Shown here one piece after another: positions 7,364 to 14,192 of a DNA stretch of 17,347 nucleotides. A program made the translations under genes and the position numbers. Position 1 is the first letter of the stretch; every line of letters starts with the position of its first letter. The notes beneath the pieces are model-generated. The model was not told the origin of the DNA and did no database searches. It worked only from the letters and a program-made list of their open reading frames with translations. Source of the DNA: JBOGHU01 sp050742255 (lineage in GTDB: Bacteria; Actinomycetota; Acidimicrobiia; Acidimicrobiales; CADCSY01); assembly GCA_050742255.1 (NCBI GenBank), contig JBOGHU010000138.1, positions 1 through 17,347 on the forward strand, read 5' to 3'.

Positions 7364-8260
7364 CTAGTCCTGGCCGCCACCCTGGCCCACGTCCCGGAGG
7401 AAGCGCTCGACCTCGGCCGCCAGCTCGTCACCGGAGGGGAGGTCCGGACCCCAGGCGGGCCCGGTGCCGGCCATCTCGGTGTCGTGGGCCCGCTCGAGGC
7501 CGTGGACCATCTCCTCGTGCTCAGGGTTGTCCGCGACCACGGCATCGAGCTGGGTCCGGACCCGTCGACCGGCGTCGCGCAGAGCGGCATCGTCGAGGCG
7601 GAGGGTGCCGAGGCGGGTCAGGCCCGCCACCAGGGCGGCGCTGGCCTGGGGGTAGGCCATGTTGGCCACGTAGTAGGGGACCTGGGCCCACAGCCCCACC
7701 GCCGGCAGCCCGGCGTCGGCGCAGCGACGCTCGATGGCACCCTGCACGCCCGCAGGGACGTCGATGGTCGAACGCACCTGGCCCACCCGGTGGGCCAGCT
7801 CCGACGTGGTGGCGGTAGAGGCGAGCCGGACGTCACGGGTGTGGGGCACCGGCGCCGGGTAGGCGCCGAAGCCCACCACCAGGCGCCCCCCGAGCTCGGC
7901 GGTGAGGTCGGCGACGCCGGCAGCGAAGGCCCGCCACCGCAGGTCCGGCTCGGTGCCGGCGAGGAGCAGCAGGTGCCGCCCGTCCAGGTCGCGGCCGTGG
8001 CGCAGCTCGATGGAGGGCCAGGTCAGGCCGGTGTTCACGCCCTCCACCAGGTGCAGCACGGGCCGACGGGAGCGGTGGTCCACCAGGCCGTCGGCGTCGA
8101 AGGTGGCCACGAGGGTGGTGTCGAGGGTCTTCAGGAGGTGGGCCATGGCGCCCGCCGCCCCGAAGCCGGCGTCGATCCAGCCATCGAGGCCGACAACCAC
8201 GACCGGCTCGGACACCTCCGGCCGGCTCACGACCTGGTAGAGCTCGCTCACGACGCTCAC
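7364..8260 (-). CDS. PAC2 (proteasome assembly chaperone 2) family protein
   Basis: A protein of about 298 aa of the PAC2 family, widespread in Actinobacteria and related by fold to eukaryotic proteasome assembly chaperones; the bacterial role is not settled. Conserved parts visible: PVVVVGLDGWIDAG near the N-terminus, LLLLAGTEPDLRW, LVVGFGAYPAPVPHTR, and AGLPAVGLWAQVPYYVAN, then a helical C-terminus. The frame extends upstream to an ATG at 8410, but that start would invade the divergent thioredoxin gene and lacks family similarity. GTG at 8260 (VSVVSELYQ) or GTG at 8251 (VSELYQ) is preferred; I use 8260, which has CATCAT 6 nt upstream. The Shine-Dalgarno is weak for both. It is divergent from the thioredoxin gene over about 96 nt. 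Confidence 0.85.
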   Translation of the reverse strand: MSVVSELYQVVSRPEVSEPVVVVGLDGWIDAGFGAAGAMAHLLKTLDTTLVATFDADGLVDHRSRRPVLHLVEGVNTGLTWPSIELRHGRDLDGRHLLLLAGTEPDLRWRAFAAGVADLTAELGGRLVVGFGAYPAPVPHTRDVRLASTATTSELAHRVGQVRSTIDVPAGVQGAIERRCADAGLPAVGLWAQVPYYVANMAYPQASAALVAGLTRLGTLRLDDAALRDAGRRVRTQLDAVVADNPEHEEMVHGLERAHDTEMAGTGPAWGPDLPSGDELAAEVERFLRDVGQGGGQD

Positions 8261-8279
8261 TCGCTCATGATGTGGCGTC

Positions 8280-8298
8280 GCCCCTTCCTCGAAGGGGC
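8280..8298. other. 8-bp inverted repeat between divergent PAC2 and thioredoxin genes
   Basis: GCCCCTTC (8280-8287), a 3-nt loop CTC, and GAAGGGGC (8291-8298) form a perfect hairpin. It lies about 20 nt upstream of the PAC2 start and about 60 nt upstream of the thioredoxin start, so it could be an operator for one or both genes or a leader hairpin. Role unknown. Confidence 0.5.
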
Positions 8299-8344
8299 AG
8301 GGCCACGGTGGCCCCACGCCTGAGCGACACGGTACCGCCACCGG

Positions 8345-8350
8345 TAGGGT
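8345..8350 (+). promoter_or_regulatory. -10 box for leaderless thioredoxin-TPR transcript
   Basis: TAGGGT at 8345-8350 is followed by 6 nt (GATCCC) and the ATG at 8357. This is the spacing expected when transcription begins at the start codon, and there is no Shine-Dalgarno. No strong -35 hexamer is visible. Confidence 0.55.
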
Positions 8351-8356
8351 GATCCC

Positions 8357-9061
8357 ATGATCGAGGTCACCGATGCCACCTTCGAGCGCGACGTCATCCG
8401 GCGCTCTCACGACCGGCCCGTGGTGGTCGACCTGTGGGCCCCCTGGTGCGGGCCGTGCCGCCAGCTAGGCCCCATCCTCGAGCGGGTGGTCGCCGCCACC
8501 GAGGGGGCTGTCGAGCTGGTCAAGGTGAACGTCGACGAGAACCCCCAGGCCTCCCGCTCGTTCCAGGTGCAGTCGATCCCGGCCGTCTACGCGCTCCGGG
8601 AGGGGAAGGTCGTCGACGGCTTCATCGGTGCCCAGCCCGAGGACGCCGTCCAGAAGCTGATCGACTCCCTCCTGCCCAACCAGGAGGAGAGCGAGGTGCG
8701 CCGGCTTGTGGCGGCGGGGGACGAGGCTTCGCTGCGAGCCGCCCTCGACCTGGATCCCGACGACGCCGAGGGGGTCGTGGCCCTGGCCGAGGTCCTGGCG
8801 GCCGACGGACGTGGCGCCGAGGCGGCGAGCTTGCTGGAGCGGATCCCCGAGTCGCCCGAGACCCGCCGGGTCGGGGCCCTGGCCCGCGTCGGCACCGCCG
8901 GCCTCGACGGCGATGTCGAGGCCCGCCTCGACGGGCTCCTCGAGCGGGTCAAGGCAGACGACGGCGCCCGCCGGGAGGTGCTGGACATCCTGGAGCTCCT
9001 CGGCCCCGACGACCCCCGGACCCACCGGTACCGCAGGGCCCTGACCGCCCGGCTGTTCTGA
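8357..9061 (+). CDS. Thioredoxin-TPR protein (CnoX/YbbN-like co-chaperedoxin)
   Basis: A 234-aa cytosolic protein. Residues 1-110 are a thioredoxin fold with the full active site WAPWCGPC (Cys31 and Cys34) and the cis-proline loop QSIPAVY (Pro75). Residues about 113-234 are a helical, TPR-like tail with repeated Leu/Ala-rich helix pairs (EVRRLVAAGDEASLRAAL, GVVALAEVLAADGRGAEAA). This is the YbbN/CnoX architecture, which in E. coli couples redox protection to chaperone transfer. Here both cysteines are present, so oxidoreductase activity is possible. The start is fixed by a TAGGGT box 6 nt upstream, implying a leaderless mRNA. The gene is followed by a 133-nt gap and then comEA. Confidence 0.9.
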   Translation: MIEVTDATFERDVIRRSHDRPVVVDLWAPWCGPCRQLGPILERVVAATEGAVELVKVNVDENPQASRSFQVQSIPAVYALREGKVVDGFIGAQPEDAVQKLIDSLLPNQEESEVRRLVAAGDEASLRAALDLDPDDAEGVVALAEVLAADGRGAEAASLLERIPESPETRRVGALARVGTAGLDGDVEARLDGLLERVKADDGARREVLDILELLGPDDPRTHRYRRALTARLF

Positions 9062-9102
9062 GAACCTTCGAGGGGTCCCTCCCCGCCGGCCCGCCACCGA
9101 GC

Positions 9103-9108
9103 TAGGCT
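9103..9108 (+). promoter_or_regulatory. Possible -10 box upstream of comEA
   Basis: TAGGCT fits the TANNNT pattern and lies 87 nt before the comEA GTG. If used, the mRNA would carry a leader of about 80 nt containing the hairpin at 9159-9187. No -35 assignment is attempted. Confidence 0.35.
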
Positions 9109-9158
9109 GACCGGGCCCGGCCGGTTCGGGCCCCCACGCCCCCTCCGGGCGTCCACTT

Positions 9159-9187
9159 CCCCGGTGATCCTCGCCTCGTCACCGGGG
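9159..9187 (+). promoter_or_regulatory. Hairpin covering the comEA ribosome binding site
   Basis: CCCCGGTGA (9159-9167) pairs perfectly with TCACCGGGG (9179-9187), with an 11-nt loop. The pairing can be extended outward by two G-U pairs and one G-C pair. The right arm overlaps the only plausible Shine-Dalgarno, the G-run at 9184-9190, just before the GTG at 9195. The structure would hide the ribosome site, so translational control is possible. Confidence 0.5.
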
Positions 9188-9194
9188 GGGACCC

Positions 9195-9881
9195 GTGCCC
9201 GACATCCCAACCCGCCCCGACGACACGTCGTCGGCCCCCACCCCCTGGCGCGACCGCCTCGACGCCCTGGGGCAGGGCGAACGGGGCCCCCTCCGCCTGG
9301 CGGGGTTGGTCGCCGCCGCCGCCCTGGTGGGGGTCCTCGCGGTCGTGGCGCTGCGCCCGCCACCGGCGCCACCCGAGCTCACCCTGCCGGTCGCAGGCCC
9401 GGCGGGGGGGGCCGCTGCCGTCACCACCACCACCGGGCCGGTACCCGTCGTGGCCCACGCCGCCGGCGCGGTGCGAGAGCCCGGCGTCTACCGCCTCCCC
9501 CCCGGCGCCCGGGTGGCCGAGCTGGTGGAGGCGGCCGGCGGCGCCGCCGAGTCGGCCGACCTCGATCGGCTCAACCTGGCCGCGCCGCTCAGTGACGGCC
9601 AGCGGGTGTACGTGCCGAGAGCGGGGGAGCCGGTGCCCGTCCCCGAGGAGGGGGACGGGCCGACCCCGGCGGGCGACGACGGGACGGTAGTGGACCTCAA
9701 CTCCGCCGGGGCCGGCGAGCTGGAGGCCCTCCCCGGCGTGGGCCCGGCCATCGCCCGGGCCATCCTCGACGAGCGGGAGCGACGGGGGCGCTTCACCTCC
9801 GTCGAGCAGCTCATCGACGTGCGGGGCATCGGGGAGGCCAAGCTCGCGCAGCTGCGCGACCTGGTCCGGGTGCGGGGGTGA
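9195..9881 (+). CDS. comEA: ComEA-type DNA-binding competence protein (SLBB + helix-hairpin-helix)
   Basis: A 228-aa membrane-anchored DNA receptor of the natural transformation machinery. Residues 1-33 are a cytosolic start, 34-53 form a single membrane span (LAGLVAAAALVGVLAVVAL), 54-83 a Pro/Ala/Thr linker, 84-141 an SLBB domain (AHAAGAVREPGVYRLPPG), and 165-228 a double helix-hairpin-helix with VVDLNSAGAGELEALPGVGPAIA and RFTSVEQLIDVRGIGEAKL. The domain order is that of actinobacterial ComEA. GTG at 9195 has a G-rich ribosome site inside a hairpin; no better upstream start is seen. The gap to comEC is only 7 nt, so the pair is cotranscribed. Whether this organism is transformable is not shown. 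Confidence 0.94.
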   Translation: MPDIPTRPDDTSSAPTPWRDRLDALGQGERGPLRLAGLVAAAALVGVLAVVALRPPPAPPELTLPVAGPAGGAAAVTTTTGPVPVVAHAAGAVREPGVYRLPPGARVAELVEAAGGAAESADLDRLNLAAPLSDGQRVYVPRAGEPVPVPEEGDGPTPAGDDGTVVDLNSAGAGELEALPGVGPAIARAILDERERRGRFTSVEQLIDVRGIGEAKLAQLRDLVRVRG

Positions 9882-9888
9882 CCGGCCG

Positions 9889-11730
9889 GTGCCGGGCTCG
9901 GCGGCCCGGTCGGCGAACCCGGCCGTGAGCGACCGGGCGGTCGTCGCGTTGGCCCTGGCCGTGGTGGCGGGGGCCTGGGTGGGCGTCGAGGTTCCCCTCC
10001 ACCTGGGCGCGGGCGTGACCGTGGCCGCCCTCGCCCTGCGGCGTCCCGTGCTCCTCGTCGTCGGTGGGGGCTTGCTGGCGTCGGCCCTGGCCTTCGGGGC
10101 CTGGGAGGGCCTGGCCCCGCCTGCGGCGGGCGGTGTCGGCGGGGAGGTGGTCCTCCTCGACGACCCGGTCGACGTCGGGGGCGCGGTCCGGGTCGACGTG
10201 GGGCTGGGCCGCCGCAGGGCCGAGGCATGGGCCCGAGGCCAGGCCGGGGACCGGCTGCGGTCCCGCCTGGCCGGGGAGCGGGTCGTGCTGAGCGGCGCCC
10301 TCCGGCCGGTGCCGTCGGCGGTGCGGGCGCGCCTGGCCCGTCGGCACGTCAGCGCCCGTCTCAGCGTGGAGCGGGTCGAGGGATGGCGGCCGGGGCCGGT
10401 GGCCAGCCGGCTGGCCAACCGGTTGCGGCGAGCCCTCCGTGACGGCGCCGAGTCCCTGGGGGAGCGGCGGGCCCTGTTCACGGGCATGGTGGTGGGCGAC
10501 GACCGGGAGCAGTCGGTCGTGGTGGCCGACGACTTCCGCGCCGCCGGCCTCACCCACCTGCTGGCCGTGTCGGGCCAGAACGTGGCCATGGTCCTGGCCC
10601 TGGCCCGGCCCGCGCTCGCCCGTCTCGGCTTGCGCGCCCGCTGGGCGGCCACCCTGGCGGTGATCGCGTTCTTCGGGCTGGTCACCCGCTGGGAGCCCTC
10701 CGTCCTGCGGGCATCGGGAATGGCGGCACTGGCCGTCACCGCGGACCACCTCGGGCGCCCGGTGTCGCGCCTGCGCCTGTTGGCCCTGGCCGTGGCGGCG
10801 GTGGTCCTGGTCGATCCGCTGCTGGTGCGGTCGCTGGGCTTCCAGCTCTCGGTGGGGGCCTCGGCGGGGATCATCCTGGCCGCCGGGCCCCTGGCTCGAC
10901 GGGTGCCCGGCCCCCGCTGGCTGGCCGATGCCGTGGCCGTGACCGTGGCCGCCCAGCTCGGGGTGGCGCCGGTGCTGGTGTCGGTCTTCGGGGGGCTGCC
11001 GGTGGCATCGCTGCCGGCCAACCTCCTGGCCGGCCCGGCGGCCGGGCCGGTGCTGGCCTGGGGCCTCACCGCCGGCCTGGTGGCGGGGGCGGTTGGCCCT
11101 CCGATCGGTCCTGCCCTTCACCTCCCGACCTCGGCGCTGGTGGGTTGGGTGGCGGGGGTGGCCCGGTGGGCGGGAGAGCTGCCGCTGGGCCGCCTGCGGC
11201 TGGGCCACCTCCTGGCCCTGGTCGCCGTCGCCGCCCTGGTCGCCGCCGGCCGCCGGCACCGTCCGATCCGGTCCGCCGGGGCGGGACTGGCCGTGCTGGT
11301 GGTGGCGGCCACCGCCCTGTTCCCGTCGAGGGGCCCCCTCGAGGGGCTCGAGGTCACCCCGGGCGCCACCCTGTGGCGTGACGGGGGGACGGTGGTGGTC
11401 GTCGACGACCCCGCGCCGGGCCGCCTGCTCGAGGGTCTCCGGGACCAGGGGGTGGCGCGCGTCGACGTGGTGGTGTCGCGACGGGGGCGGGGCCGGGTCG
11501 CCTCCACACTGGCCATTCTCCGGGACCGGGTCCCGGTCCGCCTGGTGCTGGCCCCCGAGCGCCACCGCATCGCGGATGCGGCGGTGCCGCTCCGCGGTGG
11601 CGCCGTGGCCGTGGGTGACCTCCGGGTCGTCCCGGTGCGGACCTCACCCACCCTCCAGGTGCAGGTCCGCAGGACCGGGGCGGGCGTCGCCGCCCGGGTC
11701 CCTACTCCCGGACCAGCAGGTAGTCGATGA
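9889..11730 (+). CDS. comEC: ComEC/Rec2 DNA channel protein with degenerate metallo-beta-lactamase domain
   Basis: A 613-aa polytopic membrane protein that would carry single-stranded DNA across the membrane. Residues about 15-75 give N-terminal spans, 83-165 an OB-like soluble domain, and 190-475 the Competence domain with FTGMVVGDDREQ (197-208), AGLTHLLAVSGQNVAMVL (219-236) and EPSVLRASGMAAL. Residues about 485-613 correspond to the beta-lactamase-like domain, but the HxHxDH metal motif is absent; the equivalent place reads VDVVVSRRGRGRVASTLAIL (525-544). The gene lies 7 nt after comEA. GTG at 9889 is used; GTG at 9925 is possible. Its last 29 nt overlap a convergent small gene. DNA transport is expected; nuclease activity of the C-terminal domain is not. 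Confidence 0.93.
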   Translation: MPGSAARSANPAVSDRAVVALALAVVAGAWVGVEVPLHLGAGVTVAALALRRPVLLVVGGGLLASALAFGAWEGLAPPAAGGVGGEVVLLDDPVDVGGAVRVDVGLGRRRAEAWARGQAGDRLRSRLAGERVVLSGALRPVPSAVRARLARRHVSARLSVERVEGWRPGPVASRLANRLRRALRDGAESLGERRALFTGMVVGDDREQSVVVADDFRAAGLTHLLAVSGQNVAMVLALARPALARLGLRARWAATLAVIAFFGLVTRWEPSVLRASGMAALAVTADHLGRPVSRLRLLALAVAAVVLVDPLLVRSLGFQLSVGASAGIILAAGPLARRVPGPRWLADAVAVTVAAQLGVAPVLVSVFGGLPVASLPANLLAGPAAGPVLAWGLTAGLVAGAVGPPIGPALHLPTSALVGWVAGVARWAGELPLGRLRLGHLLALVAVAALVAAGRRHRPIRSAGAGLAVLVVAATALFPSRGPLEGLEVTPGATLWRDGGTVVVVDDPAPGRLLEGLRDQGVARVDVVVSRRGRGRVASTLAILRDRVPVRLVLAPERHRIADAAVPLRGGAVAVGDLRVVPVRTSPTLQVQVRRTGAGVAARVPTPGPAGSR

Positions 11731-11857
11731 TCCCCACTATGACCTGCTTGTTCTTCTCCAGCTCGGCCACCAGCCAGCTGGCCTCGGGCGTAACCTCGGC
11801 CGGGCGGGTGGTCAGCATGTCCTCGGCCCTCTCGCGCAACTCGTCCAGCTCAACCAC
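11702..11857 (-). CDS. Small acidic hypothetical protein, antisense overlap with comEC end
   Basis: A 51-aa protein read opposite to its neighbours. The GTG at 11857 is preferred because GGAGAGGAG ends 5 nt upstream on the minus strand. An in-frame ATG at 11902 would give 66 aa; it lies 5 nt after a TAGCGT box and could be a leaderless start. The product (VELDELRERAEDMLTTRP, then EASWLVAELEKNKQVIVGII and DYLLVRE) looks like two amphipathic helices, acidic, without signal peptide or known domain. The last 29 nt overlap the 3' end of comEC. The ribosome site, promoter box and non-random helical composition support a real gene, though its shortness leaves doubt. Confidence 0.55.
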   Translation of the reverse strand: MVELDELRERAEDMLTTRPAEVTPEASWLVAELEKNKQVIVGIIDYLLVRE

Positions 11858-11907
11858 GTCTTCTCCTCTCCGACGGGCCCGGCTGACGTCGGGGCCGAGC
11901 ATGCGCC

Positions 11908-11913
11908 ACGCTA
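11908..11913 (-). promoter_or_regulatory. -10 box for the small minus-strand gene after comEC
   Basis: On the minus strand TAGCGT (TANNNT) lies 5 nt before the ATG at 11902 and about 50 nt before the GTG at 11857. It supports transcription of the small gene either as a leaderless 66-codon form or with a short leader carrying the GGAGAGGAG site. Confidence 0.42.
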
Positions 11914-11946
11914 GTGGCGACGACGTGTCCCGGACCGAGGAGGCCC

Positions 11947-12243
11947 ATGCCCTCGCGCCAGTACCCGGTGGAGCTGGTCATCCAGACAGCCACGGCTGTG
12001 CTCGACGGCCGCCTCGATCCCCGGGAGGCGGTCACGATCCTGGCCACCCAGGTCCCTCAGGCCCGCTCGGCGGGGGGCCCGCTGGGCCGGGAGGACCCCG
12101 AGCGGGCGGCCGCCTACGCGTCGATCATCCGCGGGATCGGCCGGGCCCTGCGGGATCGTCTGGGCCAGAGCGGTCAGCGGGCCCACCTCCAGGCCGTCCT
12201 CGACGACCTGGCCGCGGTCCTCGGGAGCCTCCCCCGGCGGTGA
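11947..12243 (+). CDS. Hypothetical helical protein upstream of folP2
   Basis: A 98-aa protein of unknown function. ATG at 11947 is chosen over an in-frame GTG at 11914 because GAGGAGG lies immediately upstream (11937-11943). The sequence is predicted by eye to be all-helical: YPVELVIQTATAVLDGRLDP, then REAVTILATQVPQA, AAAYASIIRGIGRALRDRLG and HLQAVLDDLAAVLGSL. No signal peptide, membrane span or catalytic motif is seen. Its TGA overlaps the GTG of the following dihydropteroate synthase homologue by 4 nt (GTGA), so the two are translationally coupled and may act together. It is divergent from the small gene at 11702-11857. Confidence 0.72.
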   Translation: MPSRQYPVELVIQTATAVLDGRLDPREAVTILATQVPQARSAGGPLGREDPERAAAYASIIRGIGRALRDRLGQSGQRAHLQAVLDDLAAVLGSLPRR

Positions 12244-13106
12244 CGACCGGATCCGGTGCCGTCGCCGCCGCGTGGCTGGCCCTCGGCCCCCACCGCTACG
12301 ACATCTCGTCGCGGGCGCTGGTGATGGGCATCCTCAATCGCACGCCCGACTCCTTCTTCGACCAGGGCCGGTTCTGGGCCCTCGACGCGTTCTTCGACCG
12401 AGCCGAGCGGCTCGTCGCCGAGGGGGCCGACCTCCTCGACGTGGGCGGGGTCAAGGCCGGCCCGGGTCCCAAGGTCAGCCAGCAGGAGGAGCTGGACCGG
12501 ATCGTCCCCGTCGTCGCCGCCCTCCACGAGCGCTTCCCGGTGCCCCTGTCGTGTGACACGTGGCGGGCCACGGTGGCCCGGGAGGCCTTCGCCGCCGGCG
12601 CGGTCCTGGGCAACGACATCAGCGGCTTCGCCGATCCCGCCTATCTGCCCGCCGCCGCCGCTGCGGGGGCCTCGGTCGTGGCGACCCACATCCGCCTCGC
12701 CCCCCGCGTGGCCGACCCCGACCCCCGCTACGGTGATTTGGTGGCCGAGGTGAGGGCCTTCCTGGCCGATCGGGCCGGCCGGGCCGCCGCCGCCGGGATC
12801 CCCGCCGAGCGCATCCTCGTCGACGCCGGCCTGGACCTGGGCAAGACCCCGGCCCAGTCGCTGGCCCTGCTGCGGGCCTCGGGCGCCCTGACCGAGCTCG
12901 GTCACCCCCTGGTCCTCTCCGCCTCCAACAAGCCCTTCCTCGACCAGCTCCCCGGCGTCGACGGCGTCGGTTCCCGCCGCCACGCCACCTACGCCGCCCA
13001 CGCCCTTGGCGTCACCCGGGGCTGCCGGGTCGTGCGGGCCCACGACGTGCTGGGGGCCCGGCGCGTGGTCGAGGTGGTGGCGGCCCTTCTGGAGCGGAGG
13101 CCCTGA
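12240..13106 (+). CDS. folP2: Dihydropteroate synthase homologue of the FolP2 type
   Basis: A 288-aa TIM-barrel protein of the pterin-binding family. Conserved pieces: VMGILNRTPDSFFDQG (28-43), SCDTWRATVA (104-113), GNDISGF (124-130), ILVDAGLDLGKTP (192-204) and CRVVRAHDV (262-270). Two sites differ from catalytic DHPS: the ESTRPG loop is replaced by DVGGVKAGPG (67-76), and the SRK motif reads SNK (229-231). These same substitutions mark mycobacterial FolP2, a paralogue reported not to make dihydropteroate. So a true sulfonamide-target DHPS role is doubtful and the substrate is unknown. GTG at 12240 overlaps the previous stop (GTGA); holA follows after 3 nt. Family certain; FolP2 assignment is from remembered motifs. 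Confidence 0.85.
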   Translation: MTTGSGAVAAAWLALGPHRYDISSRALVMGILNRTPDSFFDQGRFWALDAFFDRAERLVAEGADLLDVGGVKAGPGPKVSQQEELDRIVPVVAALHERFPVPLSCDTWRATVAREAFAAGAVLGNDISGFADPAYLPAAAAAGASVVATHIRLAPRVADPDPRYGDLVAEVRAFLADRAGRAAAAGIPAERILVDAGLDLGKTPAQSLALLRASGALTELGHPLVLSASNKPFLDQLPGVDGVGSRRHATYAAHALGVTRGCRVVRAHDVLGARRVVEVVAALLERRP

Positions 13107-13109
13107 CCC

Positions 13110-14141
13110 GTGACCGTGCTCGCCGCCTACCTGGTGACCGGCAGCGATGCCGTGCTGCGGGCAGAGGCGGTCCGTGCCCTGGTGGGGAAGCTGGTGGGCG
13201 ACGCGGACCCGTCGTTGGTGGTGGAGGAGCACGACCCGGGCGACGAGGCCGACACCGCCGGCCTGGTCGACGCGGCAGGGACCCCCCCGTTCCTCGCGGC
13301 CCGACGGGTGGTGGTCGCACGGGACATAGGCGCCTATCCCAGCTCCGCCCTCGATCCCCTGCTCGACTACCTGGCCCACCCCCTGCCGACCACTTGCCTG
13401 GTGCTGGTGGCGGGGGAGGAGGGGAGGATCCCCGCCCGGTTGGTGCGTGCCGTCAGGTCGGTGGGTAGCGTCGTGGACGCCGGTGCTCCTCGGGGTCGGA
13501 AGCGGTCGAGCTGGCTCGACTCCCAGCTCCACCACGCGCCGGTGCGGCTCGACGCCGCTGCCACCGAGCTCCTCGACACCCACCTCGGCGAGGACCTGGG
13601 CCGGCTGCGTACCCTTCTCGATGCCCTGGCCGCCGCCTACGGGAGCGGCGCGCGGATCGGCGGGGACGATCTCCGCCCCTTCCTCGGAGGGGCCGGCGCG
13701 GTGCCGCCGTGGGAGCTCACCGACGCCATCGACGCCGGCGACGGGGAGACCGCCCTCGGGGCCGTCCGGCGCATGCTCGGGGCGGGTTACCGCCACCCGC
13801 TCCAGGTGATGGCCGTCCTGCACCGCCACTACGCCCAGTTGCTGCGCCTGGACGGATCGGGGATCGACGACGAGGCCACCGCCGCCGACGCCCTGGGCCT
13901 CACCGGCTCCACCTACCCGGCCAGGAAGGCGCTGGCCCAGGCCCGCCGGTTGGGCCACGACGGGGTGGCTCGGGCCGTGGCCCTGCTGGCCGACGCCGAT
14001 CTCGACCTGCGGGGCCGCAAGGGATGGCCCGACGAGCTGGTGCTGGAGGTGCTTGTGGCCCGCCTGAGCCGGGTCAGCCGGAGCCGGGGGACCGGGCGGA
14101 GGGCCAGCTCGGCGGCAGCCGGCAGGGCCCGGCGTCGGTGA
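13110..14141 (+). CDS. holA: DNA polymerase III subunit delta
   Basis: A 343-aa clamp-loader subunit that opens the beta clamp. The start LAAYLVTGSDAVLRAEAVRAL is the usual HolA entry with a degenerate nucleotide-binding fold. The segment PPFLAARRVVVARDIG (clamp contact region), the middle helical domain HLGEDLGRLRTLLDALAAAYG (about 160-180), and the late AGYRHPLQVMAVLHRHYAQLLRL collar domain are typical. Length is normal. GTG at 13110 lies 3 nt after folP2, so they are probably cotranscribed. The basic tail (SRGTGRRASSAAAGRARRR) ends inside a 19-bp sequence repeated 697 bp downstream. The order comEC ... holA-rpsT-lepA matches the common actinobacterial arrangement. Confidence 0.93.
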   Translation: MTVLAAYLVTGSDAVLRAEAVRALVGKLVGDADPSLVVEEHDPGDEADTAGLVDAAGTPPFLAARRVVVARDIGAYPSSALDPLLDYLAHPLPTTCLVLVAGEEGRIPARLVRAVRSVGSVVDAGAPRGRKRSSWLDSQLHHAPVRLDAAATELLDTHLGEDLGRLRTLLDALAAAYGSGARIGGDDLRPFLGGAGAVPPWELTDAIDAGDGETALGAVRRMLGAGYRHPLQVMAVLHRHYAQLLRLDGSGIDDEATAADALGLTGSTYPARKALAQARRLGHDGVARAVALLADADLDLRGRKGWPDELVLEVLVARLSRVSRSRGTGRRASSAAAGRARRR

Positions 14142-14143
14142 CG
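14125..14143 (+). repeat. Left copy of direct repeat flanking the array (holA end)
   Basis: GGGCCCGGCGTCGGTGACG spans the last holA codons and stop (TGA at 14139-14141). A near-identical copy lacking one G occurs at 14822-14839. The two copies bracket the inverted-repeat array. Confidence 0.8.
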
Positions 14144-14192
14144 GGCGCGGGGCCGGCCCGTCGGGGTGGCCCCGCGCCCCCGGGCGGGGCCG

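Noticed and set aside
8261..8410. Upstream extension of the PAC2 gene to an ATG at 8410
   Set aside because: It would overlap the divergent thioredoxin gene and its promoter, and the extra residues do not look like a PAC2 N-terminus.
9102..11565. Long minus-strand open frames opposite comEA and comEC
   Set aside because: Composition is Arg/Pro/His/Thr skewed and mirrors the comEA/comEC codons; no motif or ribosome site supports them.
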